A DNA stretch of 64,000 nucleotides from VAZQ01 sp045811525 (GCA_045811525.1 JBJMTV010000036.1:1-64000); one strand, 5' to 3'; numbered from the stretch's first letter, positions 42,801 to 52,575 are shown. Notes: generated from the sequence alone by a model not told the origin. A program made the numbers and translations.

Positions 42801-44522
42801 ATGCACATCCTGCTCACCCCCGCCCGCATCGGCTCCGTCGAGATTCCGAACCGCATCGTCATGCCGCCCATGACCACGCGCACCGCGGATGCGGAGGGCT
42901 TCGTCACGGATGACACCCTCGCCTATTACCTGGCGCGCGCACGCGGCGGCGTAGGCCTGATCACCATCGAGATGGCCTCGCCGGAAAAAGCCGGCCGCCA
43001 CCGGCGCCACGAGGTTGGGATCTACGACGATCGCTTCATCGCCGGACTCACGCGGCTCGTTGATCAACTGCACCGCGCAGGCTCGCGCGTGTCGATCCAG
43101 CTCGGACACGGCGGCGGTCATACCCGGATCGACATCTGCGGCGAGACGCCGATTGCGCCTTCGGCCGTACCGCATCCGGTCTACGAGACGACCTTCGAGA
43201 CCATCCTGCCGGAGGAGATGAGCAAGGCACGCATTGCGCAGACGGTCGCCGCGCATGCCGCTGCAGCGCAGCGCGCGCTGAAGGCCGGCTTCGATTGCGT
43301 CGAGGTGCACGCCGCGCATGGCTACCTCATCTCGCAGTTTCACGCGCCTTTCGAGAATCGGCGCACGGATGAGTACGGCGGCAGCCTGGAGAACCGCGCC
43401 CGCTTCGGCCTCGAGGTGCTGCGCGCGGTCAAGGCCTCCGTGCACGGGATGCCCGTAATCTATCGGCTCTCAGTCGAGGATTTCTTCGAGGGCGGACTGA
43501 CCTTCAGCGAAGGCAGGCAGATTGCGATCTGGGCGGCGGAGGGCGGTGCCGACGCCCTGCACATCAGCGCCGGCCATTACCGCTCAGTGCCGTCGGCGCA
43601 AATCGTGCTGCCGCCGATGAGCTTCCCCGATGCCACCTTCCTGCATTTTGCCGCGGCCGTGAAGAAGCTTGTGCGGGTGCCGATCATCGCCGTGGGCCGG
43701 CTGGGCGATCCGGCAACCGCGACGGAGGCCGTGGCCTCGAAGAGCGCCGACTTCGTCGCGCTCGGCCGCAGCCTCATTGCCGATCCGCAATGGGTGGAGA
43801 AGGTCGCGCGCGGTGAGCCGATCCGGCGCTGCATCGCGTGCAACACCTGTATCAATGAGATGCGCGGTGGCGCTCGCATCGGCTGTGTGGTGAATGGCGC
43901 CGCCGGCCGCGAGACCACATTCGCGAGCGCAGTGCCGCCGCGGGGCGAGCGCATCGCCGTCATCGGCGCGGGGCCGGCCGGGCTGACTTACGCATCGCTC
44001 GTTGCGGACGGCAACGAGGTGACCGTGTTCGACAAGGAAAGACGCGCGGGCGGCTCATTCCGGCAGGCCGGGAAAGCACCTTTGTTCCAGGAGGTAGAGG
44101 CGAGCGAGGCGAGCTTCACGCGCTATATCGATGATCTGGTCAAGGCGTGCAGTGGCAAGGGAGTGCTCTTCCGCTTCGCCACGAATGTCAGGCGTCAGCC
44201 ACGACTGCTGGCCTCGTTCGATCGGATCGTCATCGCAACCGGAGCCCAGTACAGGCTCGGTGTCGGCCGCATTGTGACGACCTTGCTCGACTTGGGCCTC
44301 GGCCGCTGGCCAGGTGTCAGTTGGCTTCTCTCGCAGACGCGGCTGCGCGACTGGTTCTATTACACGGCCCGGCGGGCCACCGCAGAGGACTTCCGCCTCC
44401 TCGGCAAGCCTGGCCAGAGCGTCGTCGCCATCGGTGACGCGGTGAAGGCCGGCAAAAGCAAGCAAGCCATCACGAGCGCGTTCGAGGCGGCGCTGCTCGG
44501 GCCTCAGCAAGAGCGCATGTAG
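42801..44522 (+). CDS. NADH:flavin oxidoreductase, 2,4-dienoyl-CoA reductase-like (OYE + FAD/NAD domain)
   Basis: 573 residues from ATG 42801. Residues 1 to about 330 form an OYE TIM barrel (PNRIVMPPMTTRTADAEG, HAAHGYLISQFHAPFENRRT, YGGSLENRARFGLEVLRA). The 4Fe-4S cysteines follow (CIACNTC and C about 11 residues later in RIGC). The rest is a pyridine-nucleotide binding region with GAGPAGLTYASLV and a late GDAVKAGKSKQAI. Architecture equals FadH/trimethylamine dehydrogenase-type enzymes; substrate unknown. Partner SDR upstream. Confidence 0.9.
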   Translation: MHILLTPARIGSVEIPNRIVMPPMTTRTADAEGFVTDDTLAYYLARARGGVGLITIEMASPEKAGRHRRHEVGIYDDRFIAGLTRLVDQLHRAGSRVSIQLGHGGGHTRIDICGETPIAPSAVPHPVYETTFETILPEEMSKARIAQTVAAHAAAAQRALKAGFDCVEVHAAHGYLISQFHAPFENRRTDEYGGSLENRARFGLEVLRAVKASVHGMPVIYRLSVEDFFEGGLTFSEGRQIAIWAAEGGADALHISAGHYRSVPSAQIVLPPMSFPDATFLHFAAAVKKLVRVPIIAVGRLGDPATATEAVASKSADFVALGRSLIADPQWVEKVARGEPIRRCIACNTCINEMRGGARIGCVVNGAAGRETTFASAVPPRGERIAVIGAGPAGLTYASLVADGNEVTVFDKERRAGGSFRQAGKAPLFQEVEASEASFTRYIDDLVKACSGKGVLFRFATNVRRQPRLLASFDRIVIATGAQYRLGVGRIVTTLLDLGLGRWPGVSWLLSQTRLRDWFYYTARRATAEDFRLLGKPGQSVVAIGDAVKAGKSKQAITSAFEAALLGPQQERM

Positions 44523-44532
44523 GGGATATAGC

Positions 44533-44689
44533 GCGGTGCGCACGGTGCTTCGCACCTATGCACACCGTCGAGCGGCGGGTTACGGCGCAAGGGCGCCTAA
44601 CCCGCCCTACCCGCTACGCACTATCGCAACTCGCCACCGAACCTCGACGTTCACCGCGTAGGGCGGATTAGCGGAACGCGTAATCCGCC
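44533..44689. repeat. Cluster of dispersed palindromic repeats
   Basis: Three elements: GGTGCGCACGGTGCTTCGCA type at 44535-44567 (as in 34453-34800); a hairpin with GGCGGGTTA and TAACCCGCC arms at 44574-44606; and a perfect 9-base inverted pair GGCGGATTA / TAATCCGCC at 44662-44689. Confidence 0.7.
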
Positions 44690-45280
44690 AGCGTAATAGC
44701 ATTTAAAACTGCCCTCGAGGTTTACAAAAGGTGTTGACGCCCTCACGCGTGTCATATGGAAGCGGCTGTATCGTTGCTCGAATACGAGGGGCGCCTTCCG
44801 GAGGCGATCCTGAAGGCGAGAGCAACGGGCGGCGCCCGCGGTCATGGTACGCAACCGTGATCCCGGGCGGCTCTGGGGATCCGCCCGCCGGGCACTATGA
44901 CCTGGCTGCGGGAGAACCCGCTGCACGCGCTCCGGTGGATAATGCCGGGGACGGAAGCGCTGGACCTGGAGCCGCAAAGACGCCGTAGGTGGAGCGCCGA
45001 GAGGCGAGCGTGCCCCGCTGGGCGCGCAGTCGCGCTCGCTAGCGCGACCAAGACCTAAGTTGCGCCTGTCGGCGCTCCGCCTGCCCCTCGCAAGGGGGGC
45101 GGGTGCAGAAAGAAGAACCCAAAATCCGGGCGCAAACGCGCCGCGGAAACGAGGAGGCGTGTGCCGATGCGCGAGGGATGAACCGATGCGGAAGACGACA
45201 AGCCGTGCGTTGCGCAGCGCTGTAATCCCATGACTACGAAGGAAGTTACCGGCTTCGTGTTGAGACGCTCAGCAATTCTC
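44690..45280. other. Intergenic, no recognised gene
   Basis: Only GC-driven shadow frames; a 52-codon frame starting at ATG 44897 (MTWLRENPLHALRWIMPGTE..) is open but matches nothing I know. Confidence 0.35.
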
Positions 45281-46531
45281 TCACGCACTGGCGTGTTCAG
45301 CTGCCAGGCGCTCGACGGCATCGAGCATGATGCGCACCGCGAAGTCGGCGTCCTCGGCCGTGATGATCTCGCGCGGCGAGTGGCTCACTCCGCCATTGCC
45401 GCAACGCACGAACAGGATGGCGATCTCGGTCAATCCGGCAAACATCATGGCGTCATGACCGGCGCCGCTCGCGAGACGGCGCGGCGTCAGGCCGGTGCGC
45501 GCGACAGCGTCGGCAAGAAGCGCGCTGAGCCGCGGCGAGCATGCTACCGCTTGGCTGCGCTGCACCTCCTGGGTGGCGGCCTCGACACCGCGACGCGCGG
45601 CAATCGCGGCGAGCTCCTGCATGATGTCGCAAATCGCAGCATCGCGGGTGGCGTCATCGGCCGCACGCACATCGAGCGAGAGCATGCAGCACCCCGGGAT
45701 GATGTTGATAGCCCCATCGGGGACACTGAGCTGACCCACTGTACCGACGAGCGTCGGTACCTCGGAGCAACGCTTTTCGACATAGAGAACGAGCTCCGCC
45801 GCCCCGGCCGCCGCGTCGTGGCGCCGGCCCATTGGCACAGTCCCGGCATGGCCGGCCTCGCCGGTGATGGTCACGAGTTTGCGTACCGAGCCGGCAACGG
45901 CGCTGACTATGCCGACAGGCAAACCTTCCTGCAGCAGAACCGGACCCTGCTCGATGTGTACCTCGAGATAGCCGAGAAGGCTCGCCCGTTCCCGCGCCAC
46001 CGACGGAATGTCTCGCGGCTCGAGCCCCGCCTCGCGCATGACCTCGGCCACACTGCGGCCTTCGGCATCGCGCCGTTCCAGCAATCCCGCATTGAAGCGG
46101 CCGGCGACGGCGCTGCTGCCGAGAAAGCTCGAGCCGAAGCGCACGCCCTCCTCCTCGGAAAAGGCAATCACGTCCAGATGAAACGGCAGTTTGCGGCGGA
46201 GCCGCTGCAGCTCTTCGGCCAGCAGAAGGCCCACCAGCACACCCAGGCGTCCGTCATATTTGCCGGCGTTGCGAACGGTATCGTAATGCGAGGCGACGAT
46301 CAGCGCAGGCGCATGCGGGTCGTCGGCAGCGTAGCGGCCGCATACGTTGCCGACCGCATCGGTGGTGACAGTCAATCCGGCCTCTTGCATCAGCCGCCGC
46401 AACTCAGTGGCCAGCGCACGATGCGCGGCCGACATGTACGTGCAGGTGAGCCCCTCGGTGGTCTCCGACCATGCCGCCAGCCTGTCGGCGAGCTCCAGAA
46501 TGCGCCTGCCGAACCGGCATTGCTCAAGCAT
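45281..46531 (-). CDS. M20 family amidohydrolase, allantoate amidohydrolase-like
   Basis: 416 residues. Metal ligands of the carbamoylase/AllC group are visible: H and D in SHYDTVRNAGKYDG, EE in FSEEEGVRFGS, His in EVHIEQGPVLLQ, and His in GGVSHSPREII. GAGHDAMMFA matches the family substrate site. Members hydrolyse allantoate, ureidoglycolate or N-carbamoyl amino acids. Its divergence from the urate genes at 46640 supports a ureide role, releasing ammonia in the cytosol. Confidence 0.88.
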   Translation of the reverse strand: MLEQCRFGRRILELADRLAAWSETTEGLTCTYMSAAHRALATELRRLMQEAGLTVTTDAVGNVCGRYAADDPHAPALIVASHYDTVRNAGKYDGRLGVLVGLLLAEELQRLRRKLPFHLDVIAFSEEEGVRFGSSFLGSSAVAGRFNAGLLERRDAEGRSVAEVMREAGLEPRDIPSVARERASLLGYLEVHIEQGPVLLQEGLPVGIVSAVAGSVRKLVTITGEAGHAGTVPMGRRHDAAAGAAELVLYVEKRCSEVPTLVGTVGQLSVPDGAINIIPGCCMLSLDVRAADDATRDAAICDIMQELAAIAARRGVEAATQEVQRSQAVACSPRLSALLADAVARTGLTPRRLASGAGHDAMMFAGLTEIAILFVRCGNGGVSHSPREIITAEDADFAVRIMLDAVERLAAEHASA

Positions 46532-46639
46532 GGTGCTGCAGGCCGTTGTCGGCAGGCCCCTGGCGCGATGGGCGCAGCTCTTGCAACTTTCGCGCGGCGT
46601 CTGTCATGGTGCCGGCTCCCACACCAAAAGGGGCTCGGC

Positions 46640-47833
46640 GTGGTGGCATCGGTGTTGAGCGAGTGGCTGAGCCTGATCCTGCGCTGGCTCCATGTCGTCG
46701 CCGGAATCGCCTGGATCGGCAGCTCGTTCTACTTCATTCATCTCGATCTCAGCCTCAAAGCCAGACCAGGACTTCCCGCGGGCGTGAAGGGGGATGCCTG
46801 GCAGGTGCATGGCGGCGGCTTCTATCACATGGTGAAGTACATGGTCGCGCCGGCGCGCATGCCGGACGAGCTGACCTGGTTCAAGTGGGAGGCCTACACG
46901 ACCTGGCTCTCCGGCTTCGCCCTGCTGGTCGTCGTCTACTATCTCGGTGCCGAGCTTTACCTGATCGATACGTCGGTGCTCGACCTGACGGCGCCGATGG
47001 CCGCACTCATCGCCTTTGGCAGCTTGCTGGTCGCCTGGCTGTTCTATGAGGCGCTCTGCCGCTCGCCGCTCGCGCGTCACGAAGTGGCCATGTCCATCGT
47101 TGGCTATGTCTTCCTCGTCGGCCTCACCTACGGCTTCACGCACGTCTTCAGTGGACGCGGCGCATTCACCCAGATTGGTGCGCTCATCGGCACCATCATG
47201 GTGGCGAACGTCTTCATCATCATCATTCCCTATCAGAAAAAGACGGTGGCCGCACTGATCGCTGGAAAGGAGCCCAACCCGGAATGGGGCGAGGAGGGCA
47301 AGCGGCGCTCGGTGCACAACAATTACCTGACACTGCCGGTCGTCTTCCTGATGATCGCCAACCATTATCCATTACTGTTTGCCACGCGCTACAACTGGGT
47401 GATCGTCGCCATCGTGCTGGCGATCGGGCCGGTGATCCGGCACTTCTTCAACACCCGCCACGAAGGGAGGGGCAGTCCGTGGTGGACCTGGGGCGTGGCC
47501 GCAGCAGGCATGCTGGCGATTGGCTGGCTCTCCGCAGCTGGCCCGCGCGAGGCTGGCGCCCGCGTCGAGCAGGGCGACATCCGAACGGCGCACAACATCA
47601 TCCTCTCGCGCTGCGGCATGTGCCACATGCCCGAGCCGGTCTGGCCAGGCGTGCACGCGCCGCCGAAGCAGGTCCTGCTCGACAGCCCGGAAGCCATCGA
47701 GCGCCACGCGCGGCTCATCGAGATCAATGCCGTGCGTTCGAATGCCATGCCGCCCGGCAACATTACCGAGATGACGCCACAGGAAAGAGCGGCGCTCGCG
47801 GCCTGGCTCGCCGGCCCAGCGGGCGCGAGGTAG
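46640..47833 (+). CDS. puuD: Urate hydroxylase PuuD (membrane urate oxidase with cytochrome c domain)
   Basis: 397 residues from GTG 46640, with AAAAGGGG five bases upstream; the much longer open frame to 45230 is antisense to the AllC-like gene. About eight membrane segments, with LRWLHVVAGIAWIGSSFYFI at the start and HNNYLTLPVVFLMIANHYPL later. The C-terminal periplasmic domain carries CGMCH, a c-type heme site that passes electrons onward. PuuD converts urate to 5-hydroxyisourate, the first step of this cluster. Only 108 bases separate it from the divergent AllC-like gene. Confidence 0.93.
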   Translation: MVASVLSEWLSLILRWLHVVAGIAWIGSSFYFIHLDLSLKARPGLPAGVKGDAWQVHGGGFYHMVKYMVAPARMPDELTWFKWEAYTTWLSGFALLVVVYYLGAELYLIDTSVLDLTAPMAALIAFGSLLVAWLFYEALCRSPLARHEVAMSIVGYVFLVGLTYGFTHVFSGRGAFTQIGALIGTIMVANVFIIIIPYQKKTVAALIAGKEPNPEWGEEGKRRSVHNNYLTLPVVFLMIANHYPLLFATRYNWVIVAIVLAIGPVIRHFFNTRHEGRGSPWWTWGVAAAGMLAIGWLSAAGPREAGARVEQGDIRTAHNIILSRCGMCHMPEPVWPGVHAPPKQVLLDSPEAIERHARLIEINAVRSNAMPPGNITEMTPQERAALAAWLAGPAGAR

Positions 47834-47841
47834 AGTGCCGC

Positions 47842-48789
47842 ATGCCCGCGCACATGTCCTCGCAGTATCCGCGCGACCTCGTCGGCTACGGGCGCCATTC
47901 TCCCGACCCGCGCTGGCCCGGCGCGGCCCGGGTGGCGGTGCAGTTCGTCGTCAACTACGAGGAAGGCGGCGAGCGCAATATTCTGCATGGCGATGCCACC
48001 TCGGAGGCGTTCCTCTCCGACGTGCTCGGGGCCAAGCCATGGCCGAACCAGCGGCACATGAACGTGGAATCCATGTACGAGTATGGCTCGCGCGCTGGAT
48101 TTTGGCGTCTTTGGCGCCTGTTCACCGCGCGCAAGCTGCCGGTCACGGTTTTCGCGGTGGCGACGGCGCTCGAGCGCAATCCCGAGGTCGTGGCGGCCAT
48201 GCGTGAAGCGAACTGGGAGATCGCCAGCCACGGCTTGAAATGGATCGACTATAAGGATGCCGCGGAAGCCGAGGAGCGCGCACAGCTCACCGAGGCGATC
48301 CGGCTGCACAAGCAGGCCACTGGCGAGCGCCCGCTCGGCTGGTACACCGGACGCAACTCCGTGAGCACGCTCAAGCTCGTCCTCGAGGAAGGCGGTTTCC
48401 TCTACTCCTCGGATTCCTATGCCGACGACCTCCCCTATTGGGTCAACGGCCCGAACGGACCGCATCTCATCATCCCATACACGCTCGACGCCAATGATAT
48501 GCGCTTCATCAACCCGCAGGGTTTTGCAGCGGGCGACGATTTTTTCACCTATCTGCGCGATGCGTTCGACCTGCTGCACGCCGAAGGCGCGAGCGCGCCG
48601 AAAATGATGTCCATCGGCCTGCATTGCCGGCTCGTGGGGCGGCCTGGGCGCGCCGCCGCCCTCATGCGCTTTGTCGACCATATCGAGCAGCACGAAGCAG
48701 TCTGGGTGGCGAGCAGGGTCGATATCGCACGGCATTGGCATAAGGAGCACAAAGCACTCGCCGCCCATGCCCCCGTGGTGTGCTCGTGA
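47842..48789 (+). CDS. puuE: Allantoinase PuuE (polysaccharide-deacetylase fold)
   Basis: 315 residues, starting 9 bases after puuD. NodB-like fold with QFVVNYEEGGERNILHGD, NVESMYEYGSRAGFWRLWRL, EIASHGLKW (metal His) and GWYTGRNS; these are typical of the metal-independent PuuE allantoinase that opens allantoin to allantoate. Placed between the urate hydroxylase and the UraD-UraH gene, so it completes urate to allantoate. Cytosolic. Confidence 0.93.
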   Translation: MPAHMSSQYPRDLVGYGRHSPDPRWPGAARVAVQFVVNYEEGGERNILHGDATSEAFLSDVLGAKPWPNQRHMNVESMYEYGSRAGFWRLWRLFTARKLPVTVFAVATALERNPEVVAAMREANWEIASHGLKWIDYKDAAEAEERAQLTEAIRLHKQATGERPLGWYTGRNSVSTLKLVLEEGGFLYSSDSYADDLPYWVNGPNGPHLIIPYTLDANDMRFINPQGFAAGDDFFTYLRDAFDLLHAEGASAPKMMSIGLHCRLVGRPGRAAALMRFVDHIEQHEAVWVASRVDIARHWHKEHKALAAHAPVVCS

Positions 48790-48802
48790 GGCGCGACCGC
48801 CC

Positions 48803-49690
48803 ATGACAACCGTGACGCTGCAAAAACTCAACGCCGCGGAGAAGACGGCATTCGTGGACGAGCTCGGCGAGATCTATGAGCACGCGCCATGGGTCGCGGA
48901 AGCGGCATATGCGCAGCGTCCCTTTGCCTCGCTCAACGCATTGCACGAGGCGATGACGAATGCCGTGCGCGAGGCGAGCGCGGAACAGAGGATCGCCCTC
49001 CTAAAGGGTCATCCCGAGCTTGCCGGAAAGGCGGCACGCGCCGGCGTGATGACGCCTGATTCCAACGCCGAGCAAGGCAGTGCCGGTCTCGACCATCTGT
49101 CAGAGGCGGAATACGGCGCCTTTCATCGGCTCAACGATGCCTATCGCAAGAAGTTCGGCATTCCTTTCATCGTGTGCGTGCGGCGCCATTCCAAGGAATC
49201 GATCCTGCATCAGTTCGAACGCCGCCTGCAGAACGGCGCGGCAGCCGAGACGAAGGCCGCGCTCACGGAGGTTTTTCGCATCGCCGCGCTGCGGCTCGAT
49301 CAGCGGGTAGAGGCCGCCGACAAGCTCAAGGTGCATGGACGGTTATCGACGCACGTCCTCGACACGCATGCCGGCCATCCCGCGGGTGGCGTGACCGTTG
49401 AGCTGCTCGAGCTTCCCAACCATGGGCCGCCGCGCGTCCTTGCCAAAACCACCACCAATCTCGACGGGCGAACCGATCAGCCCCTGATCGGCGGGCGGCC
49501 GGTTCCAATCGGCCATTACCAGCTTCGCTTCCATATGGGCGAATATTTCAGCAAGCGCGGGACGCCGCACGCCGACCCGCCCTTTCTTGATGTGGTGCCG
49601 GTGCAGTTCGCGGTGGCAGAGCCCGAAGGCCATTATCACGTGCCGCTGCTGGTCACGCCCTGGAGCTACAGCACCTATCGTGGCAGCTGA
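48803..49690 (+). CDS. Bifunctional OHCU decarboxylase - HIU hydrolase (UraD-UraH fusion)
   Basis: 295 residues from ATG 48803, 13 bases after puuE. Residues 1 to about 170 are UraD (LNALHEAM, catalytic H70 in KGHPELAGK, NDAYRKKFGIPFIVCVR). Residues about 176-295 are the transthyretin-like UraH (LSTHVLDTHAGHPAGGV, TTTNLDGRTDQPL, and the terminal YHVPLLVTPWSYSTYRGS). Order D then H: the H domain acts first on 5-hydroxyisourate, then the D domain makes S-allantoin. The same fusion order occurs in plant allantoin synthase. This protein completes the urate to allantoin sequence between PuuD and PuuE. Confidence 0.94.
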   Translation: MTTVTLQKLNAAEKTAFVDELGEIYEHAPWVAEAAYAQRPFASLNALHEAMTNAVREASAEQRIALLKGHPELAGKAARAGVMTPDSNAEQGSAGLDHLSEAEYGAFHRLNDAYRKKFGIPFIVCVRRHSKESILHQFERRLQNGAAAETKAALTEVFRIAALRLDQRVEAADKLKVHGRLSTHVLDTHAGHPAGGVTVELLELPNHGPPRVLAKTTTNLDGRTDQPLIGGRPVPIGHYQLRFHMGEYFSKRGTPHADPPFLDVVPVQFAVAEPEGHYHVPLLVTPWSYSTYRGS

Positions 49691-49864
49691 TCAGAGGGTG
49701 TGAACGCGGAATGGGAAAAAAAGCGGCAAAATGCCTAGTGTTGCGGCAAGCGCGCGAGCGCAGGGGAGGCGCGGGCTCGGAGGGCAGCCTGGCATGCCGA
49801 TTGCTGAGCTTGTAGGTCATCGCACTGTGAGCGGTTGCAACCACGGGAAAGGGAGCGTTCAAAC

Positions 49865-50878
49865 ATGCACATGAAGGTGGTTTTCGGCGCGCTCGCGGGC
49901 GCCGCAGTCGCGCTCGCCGCCGCGCCGGTTGCGGCACAGACCGACCTGAAATTCGCGCTCGACTGGAAGTTCGAGGGCCCTGCCGCACCCTATTTCGTGG
50001 CCATCGACAAGGGCTACTACAAGGCTGAGGGTCTCAACGTCACCATCGACTCAGGGCCAGGATCGGTCGCCGGCATCGCGCGCGTCGCCGCCGGCACGTA
50101 CCCGATCGGCTTCTTCGACATCAACTCGCTCGTCAAATTCCAGGATCAGAATCCTGAGCGGCGTGTGGTGGCGGTGTTGATGATGTACGACAAGCCGCCT
50201 TTTGCGATCGCCACCACCACCAAGACCGGGATTACCAAGCCGAAGGACCTCGAAGGGCGCGTGCTCGGCGCGCCGGCCGCCGACGGCGCCTTCGCGCAAT
50301 GGAAGGCATTCGTGCACGAGAACGGTATCGATGCCTCGAAGGTGAAGGTCGAGAATATCGGCTTCCCGGTGCGCGAGCCGATGCTCGCAGACGGAAAGGT
50401 CGATGCCATTGCCGGCTTCTCCTTCTCGATGCACTACAACCTGCTGCAAAAGGGCCTCAAGCCGGAAGACATCCGCACCATGCTGATGGCGGATCACGGC
50501 CTGGTGCTCTATGGCAATGCCATCATGGTCAACCCCGATTTCGCCAGGGCCAACCCGAAGGTGGTGGCAGGATTTGTCCGCGCCACCATCAAAGGCACGC
50601 TCGACACCATCAAGGACTCGGATAGCGCGATCAAATCGGTCATGAGCCGCAACGAGACCGCCGACGGTGCAATTGAGCTCGACCGGCTCAAGATGTCGCT
50701 GCGCGATAACTTCGTCACGCCATGGGTGCGGGCGAACGGTTTTGGCGGTGTGGATATGGCGCGTTTGGCCAAGTCGATCGATCAGATCGCGCTGAGCTAC
50801 GAGTTCAAGAACCGTCCGAGGGCGGAGGACATCTTCACCAGTCAATACCTGCCGCCGGCGGCGGAACGCAAATTGTGA
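49865..50878 (+). CDS. ABC transporter substrate-binding protein (NMT1/THI5-like)
   Basis: 337 residues from ATG 49865, with GGGAAAGGGAG upstream. Signal peptide about residues 1-25 (LAAAPVAAQ). DLKFALDWKFEGPAAPYFVA, then GYYKAEGLNVTIDSGPGS are typical of THI5-like binding proteins for thiamine or riboflavin precursors, pyrimidines and similar N-heterocycles. Because it follows the urate operon in the same direction, a purine or ureide ligand is plausible (inference). Confidence 0.9.
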   Translation: MHMKVVFGALAGAAVALAAAPVAAQTDLKFALDWKFEGPAAPYFVAIDKGYYKAEGLNVTIDSGPGSVAGIARVAAGTYPIGFFDINSLVKFQDQNPERRVVAVLMMYDKPPFAIATTTKTGITKPKDLEGRVLGAPAADGAFAQWKAFVHENGIDASKVKVENIGFPVREPMLADGKVDAIAGFSFSMHYNLLQKGLKPEDIRTMLMADHGLVLYGNAIMVNPDFARANPKVVAGFVRATIKGTLDTIKDSDSAIKSVMSRNETADGAIELDRLKMSLRDNFVTPWVRANGFGGVDMARLAKSIDQIALSYEFKNRPRAEDIFTSQYLPPAAERKL

Positions 50879-50915
50879 GACACATCTGGGGCTGATCTTG
50901 CGCTTGTCACCGCCC

Positions 50916-50940
50916 AATGGCCGGCACTGCGCCGGCCATT
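50916..50940 (+). other. Perfect 10-bp hairpin between binding protein and ATPase genes
   Basis: AATGGCCGGC (50916-50925), loop ACTGC, GCCGGCCATT (50931-50940), without a T-run. Such stems after binding-protein genes can stabilise the upstream mRNA or partly end transcription, giving more binding protein than membrane parts. Confidence 0.5.
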
Positions 50941-51004
50941 CGCATATCTGCGGTGCTGCTTGCGGACGGTGCGACAGGCTTCTGCGCTGGCGCTTGCAGC
51001 CGCA

Positions 51005-51805
51005 ATGGCTAGCGTCGTGAGCGGATCAGTTGACATCAGCAATGTCGCGCTGACCTATCGCGGCGGCTCAGGCCATGTGCTGGCGCTTCAGGGCACCACG
51101 CTCTCGGTGCGCCGCGGCGAATTCGCCGCCGTGGTGGGTCCGTCCGGCTGCGGCAAGTCATCGCTGATGAAGCTCGTCACGGGGCTCGTGCCCCCTGACA
51201 CTGGTGACATCGTCATCTTTGGCGATCCCGTACGTGGCCCGGTTAAGATTGCCGGCATGGCATTTCAGAATGCCAACCTGCTGCCGTGGCGGCGCGTGAT
51301 CGACAATGTTCTGCTGCCGCTTGAGATCGTCGAGCCGCACCGGCAGAGCTTTCGCCGACGCAAGGAGCAGTACCGCGAGCAGGCGCGGGCACTTCTGAAA
51401 ACCGTCGGACTCGAGGGCGCCGGCGATCGCTATCCATGGGAGCTTTCCGGCGGCATGCAGCAGCGCGCCTCGCTCTGCCGCGCGCTCATTCATCAGCCCA
51501 CTCTGTTGATGCTCGACGAGCCGTTCGCGGCTCTCGACGCCTTCACCCGCGAGGAGTTGTGGTGCGTGCTGCGCGACTTGTGGGATAGGATCGGATTCAC
51601 CGTGATCCTGGTGACGCATGATCTGCGCGAGGCCACCTTTCTCGCTGACAACATCCATGTCATGAGCGCGCGTCCCGGTCGCATCGTGCTGACCAAGGCT
51701 GTCGATCTGCCGCGGCCGCGCGAGCTCGACGTCTGCTTCGAGCCGCGGTTCACGGCCATCGTGCATGAGCTGCGCGCGAAGATTGCCGAGGTGCGCCAGG
51801 CATGA
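51005..51805 (+). CDS. ABC transporter ATP-binding protein (NMT1-linked)
   Basis: 266 residues from ATG 51005; a TTG at 50960 would add 15 residues. Walker A VGPSGCGKSS, Q-loop AFQNANLLPWRRVIDNVLLP, signature LSGGMQQRASLCRALI, Walker B LLMLDEPFAALD, H-loop LVTHDLREA. Its stop overlaps the permease start by 4 bases. Energises the transporter formed with 49865-50878 and 51802-52575. Confidence 0.92.
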   Translation: MASVVSGSVDISNVALTYRGGSGHVLALQGTTLSVRRGEFAAVVGPSGCGKSSLMKLVTGLVPPDTGDIVIFGDPVRGPVKIAGMAFQNANLLPWRRVIDNVLLPLEIVEPHRQSFRRRKEQYREQARALLKTVGLEGAGDRYPWELSGGMQQRASLCRALIHQPTLLMLDEPFAALDAFTREELWCVLRDLWDRIGFTVILVTHDLREATFLADNIHVMSARPGRIVLTKAVDLPRPRELDVCFEPRFTAIVHELRAKIAEVRQA

Positions 51806-52575
51806 GCTCGAATGTCCTCGAGAAGCTCTCGCCCTGGCTGTTCACGGCTGCGCTATTCATACTGTGGGAGGCAAGCTGCCGCATCTTCAAGATTGATGCG
51901 TTCGTGCTGCCGGCGCCGTCGCAGATATTTCAGGCCATGGGGCAGTATTGGTGGCCGCTTGCGAAGAACTCGTTCGTGACGCTTTGGACGACGCTCGCCG
52001 GCTTTGCCCTTGCCGTCGCGTGCGGCATCGTTCTCGGCATCGTTCTCGGCTGGTCGCGCACGATCTACCGCGGCCTCTATCCCGTGATGATTGGATTCAA
52101 CTCGATCCCGAAAGTGGCCGTGGTGCCGATCCTGATCATCTGGTTCGGCATCGGTGAGGTGCCCGCAATCCTCACCGCCTTTCTCATCTCGTTCTTTCCC
52201 ATCGTGGTGAACGTCGCAACCGGCCTCGCCACAATGGAGCCGGAGCTTGAGGATGTGCTGCGCGCGCTTGGGGCGAAAAAGCTGGACATCATGCTCAAAG
52301 TGGGAATTCCGCGCACACAGCCCTACTTGTTCGCCTCGCTCAAGGTCGCGATCACCTTGGCGTTCATCGGTGCGGTCATGTCGGAGACAATCGGTGCGAA
52401 TGCCGGCCTCGGTCATCTCATGGTGCAGGCCGGCTCGAATTTCCAGATGTCGCTCGTGTTCGCCTGCCTGCTCGCTCTTGCAGTCGAAGGCATCGGCATG
52501 TACGCCGTGTTCGCCGCGGTCGAGACGTATTTCACCGGTTGGGCATTCCGTTCCTCGATGAGTGCCGCGGCCTGA
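51802..52575 (+). CDS. ABC transporter permease (NMT1-linked)
   Basis: 257 residues, coupled to the ATPase by an ATGA overlap. Six membrane segments; the ATPase-contact loop is ELEDVLRALGAKKLDIMLKV, and GAVMSETIGANAGLGHLMVQ is typical of the SsuC/RibX/ThiX-type permeases. Inner membrane. Confidence 0.92.
   Translation: MSSNVLEKLSPWLFTAALFILWEASCRIFKIDAFVLPAPSQIFQAMGQYWWPLAKNSFVTLWTTLAGFALAVACGIVLGIVLGWSRTIYRGLYPVMIGFNSIPKVAVVPILIIWFGIGEVPAILTAFLISFFPIVVNVATGLATMEPELEDVLRALGAKKLDIMLKVGIPRTQPYLFASLKVAITLAFIGAVMSETIGANAGLGHLMVQAGSNFQMSLVFACLLALAVEGIGMYAVFAAVETYFTGWAFRSSMSAAA

Noticed and set aside
45230..47833. 867-codon open frame on the plus strand covering 45230-47833
   Set aside because: Its first half is antisense to a well-supported M20 amidohydrolase; only the part from GTG 46640 (PuuD) is a real protein.
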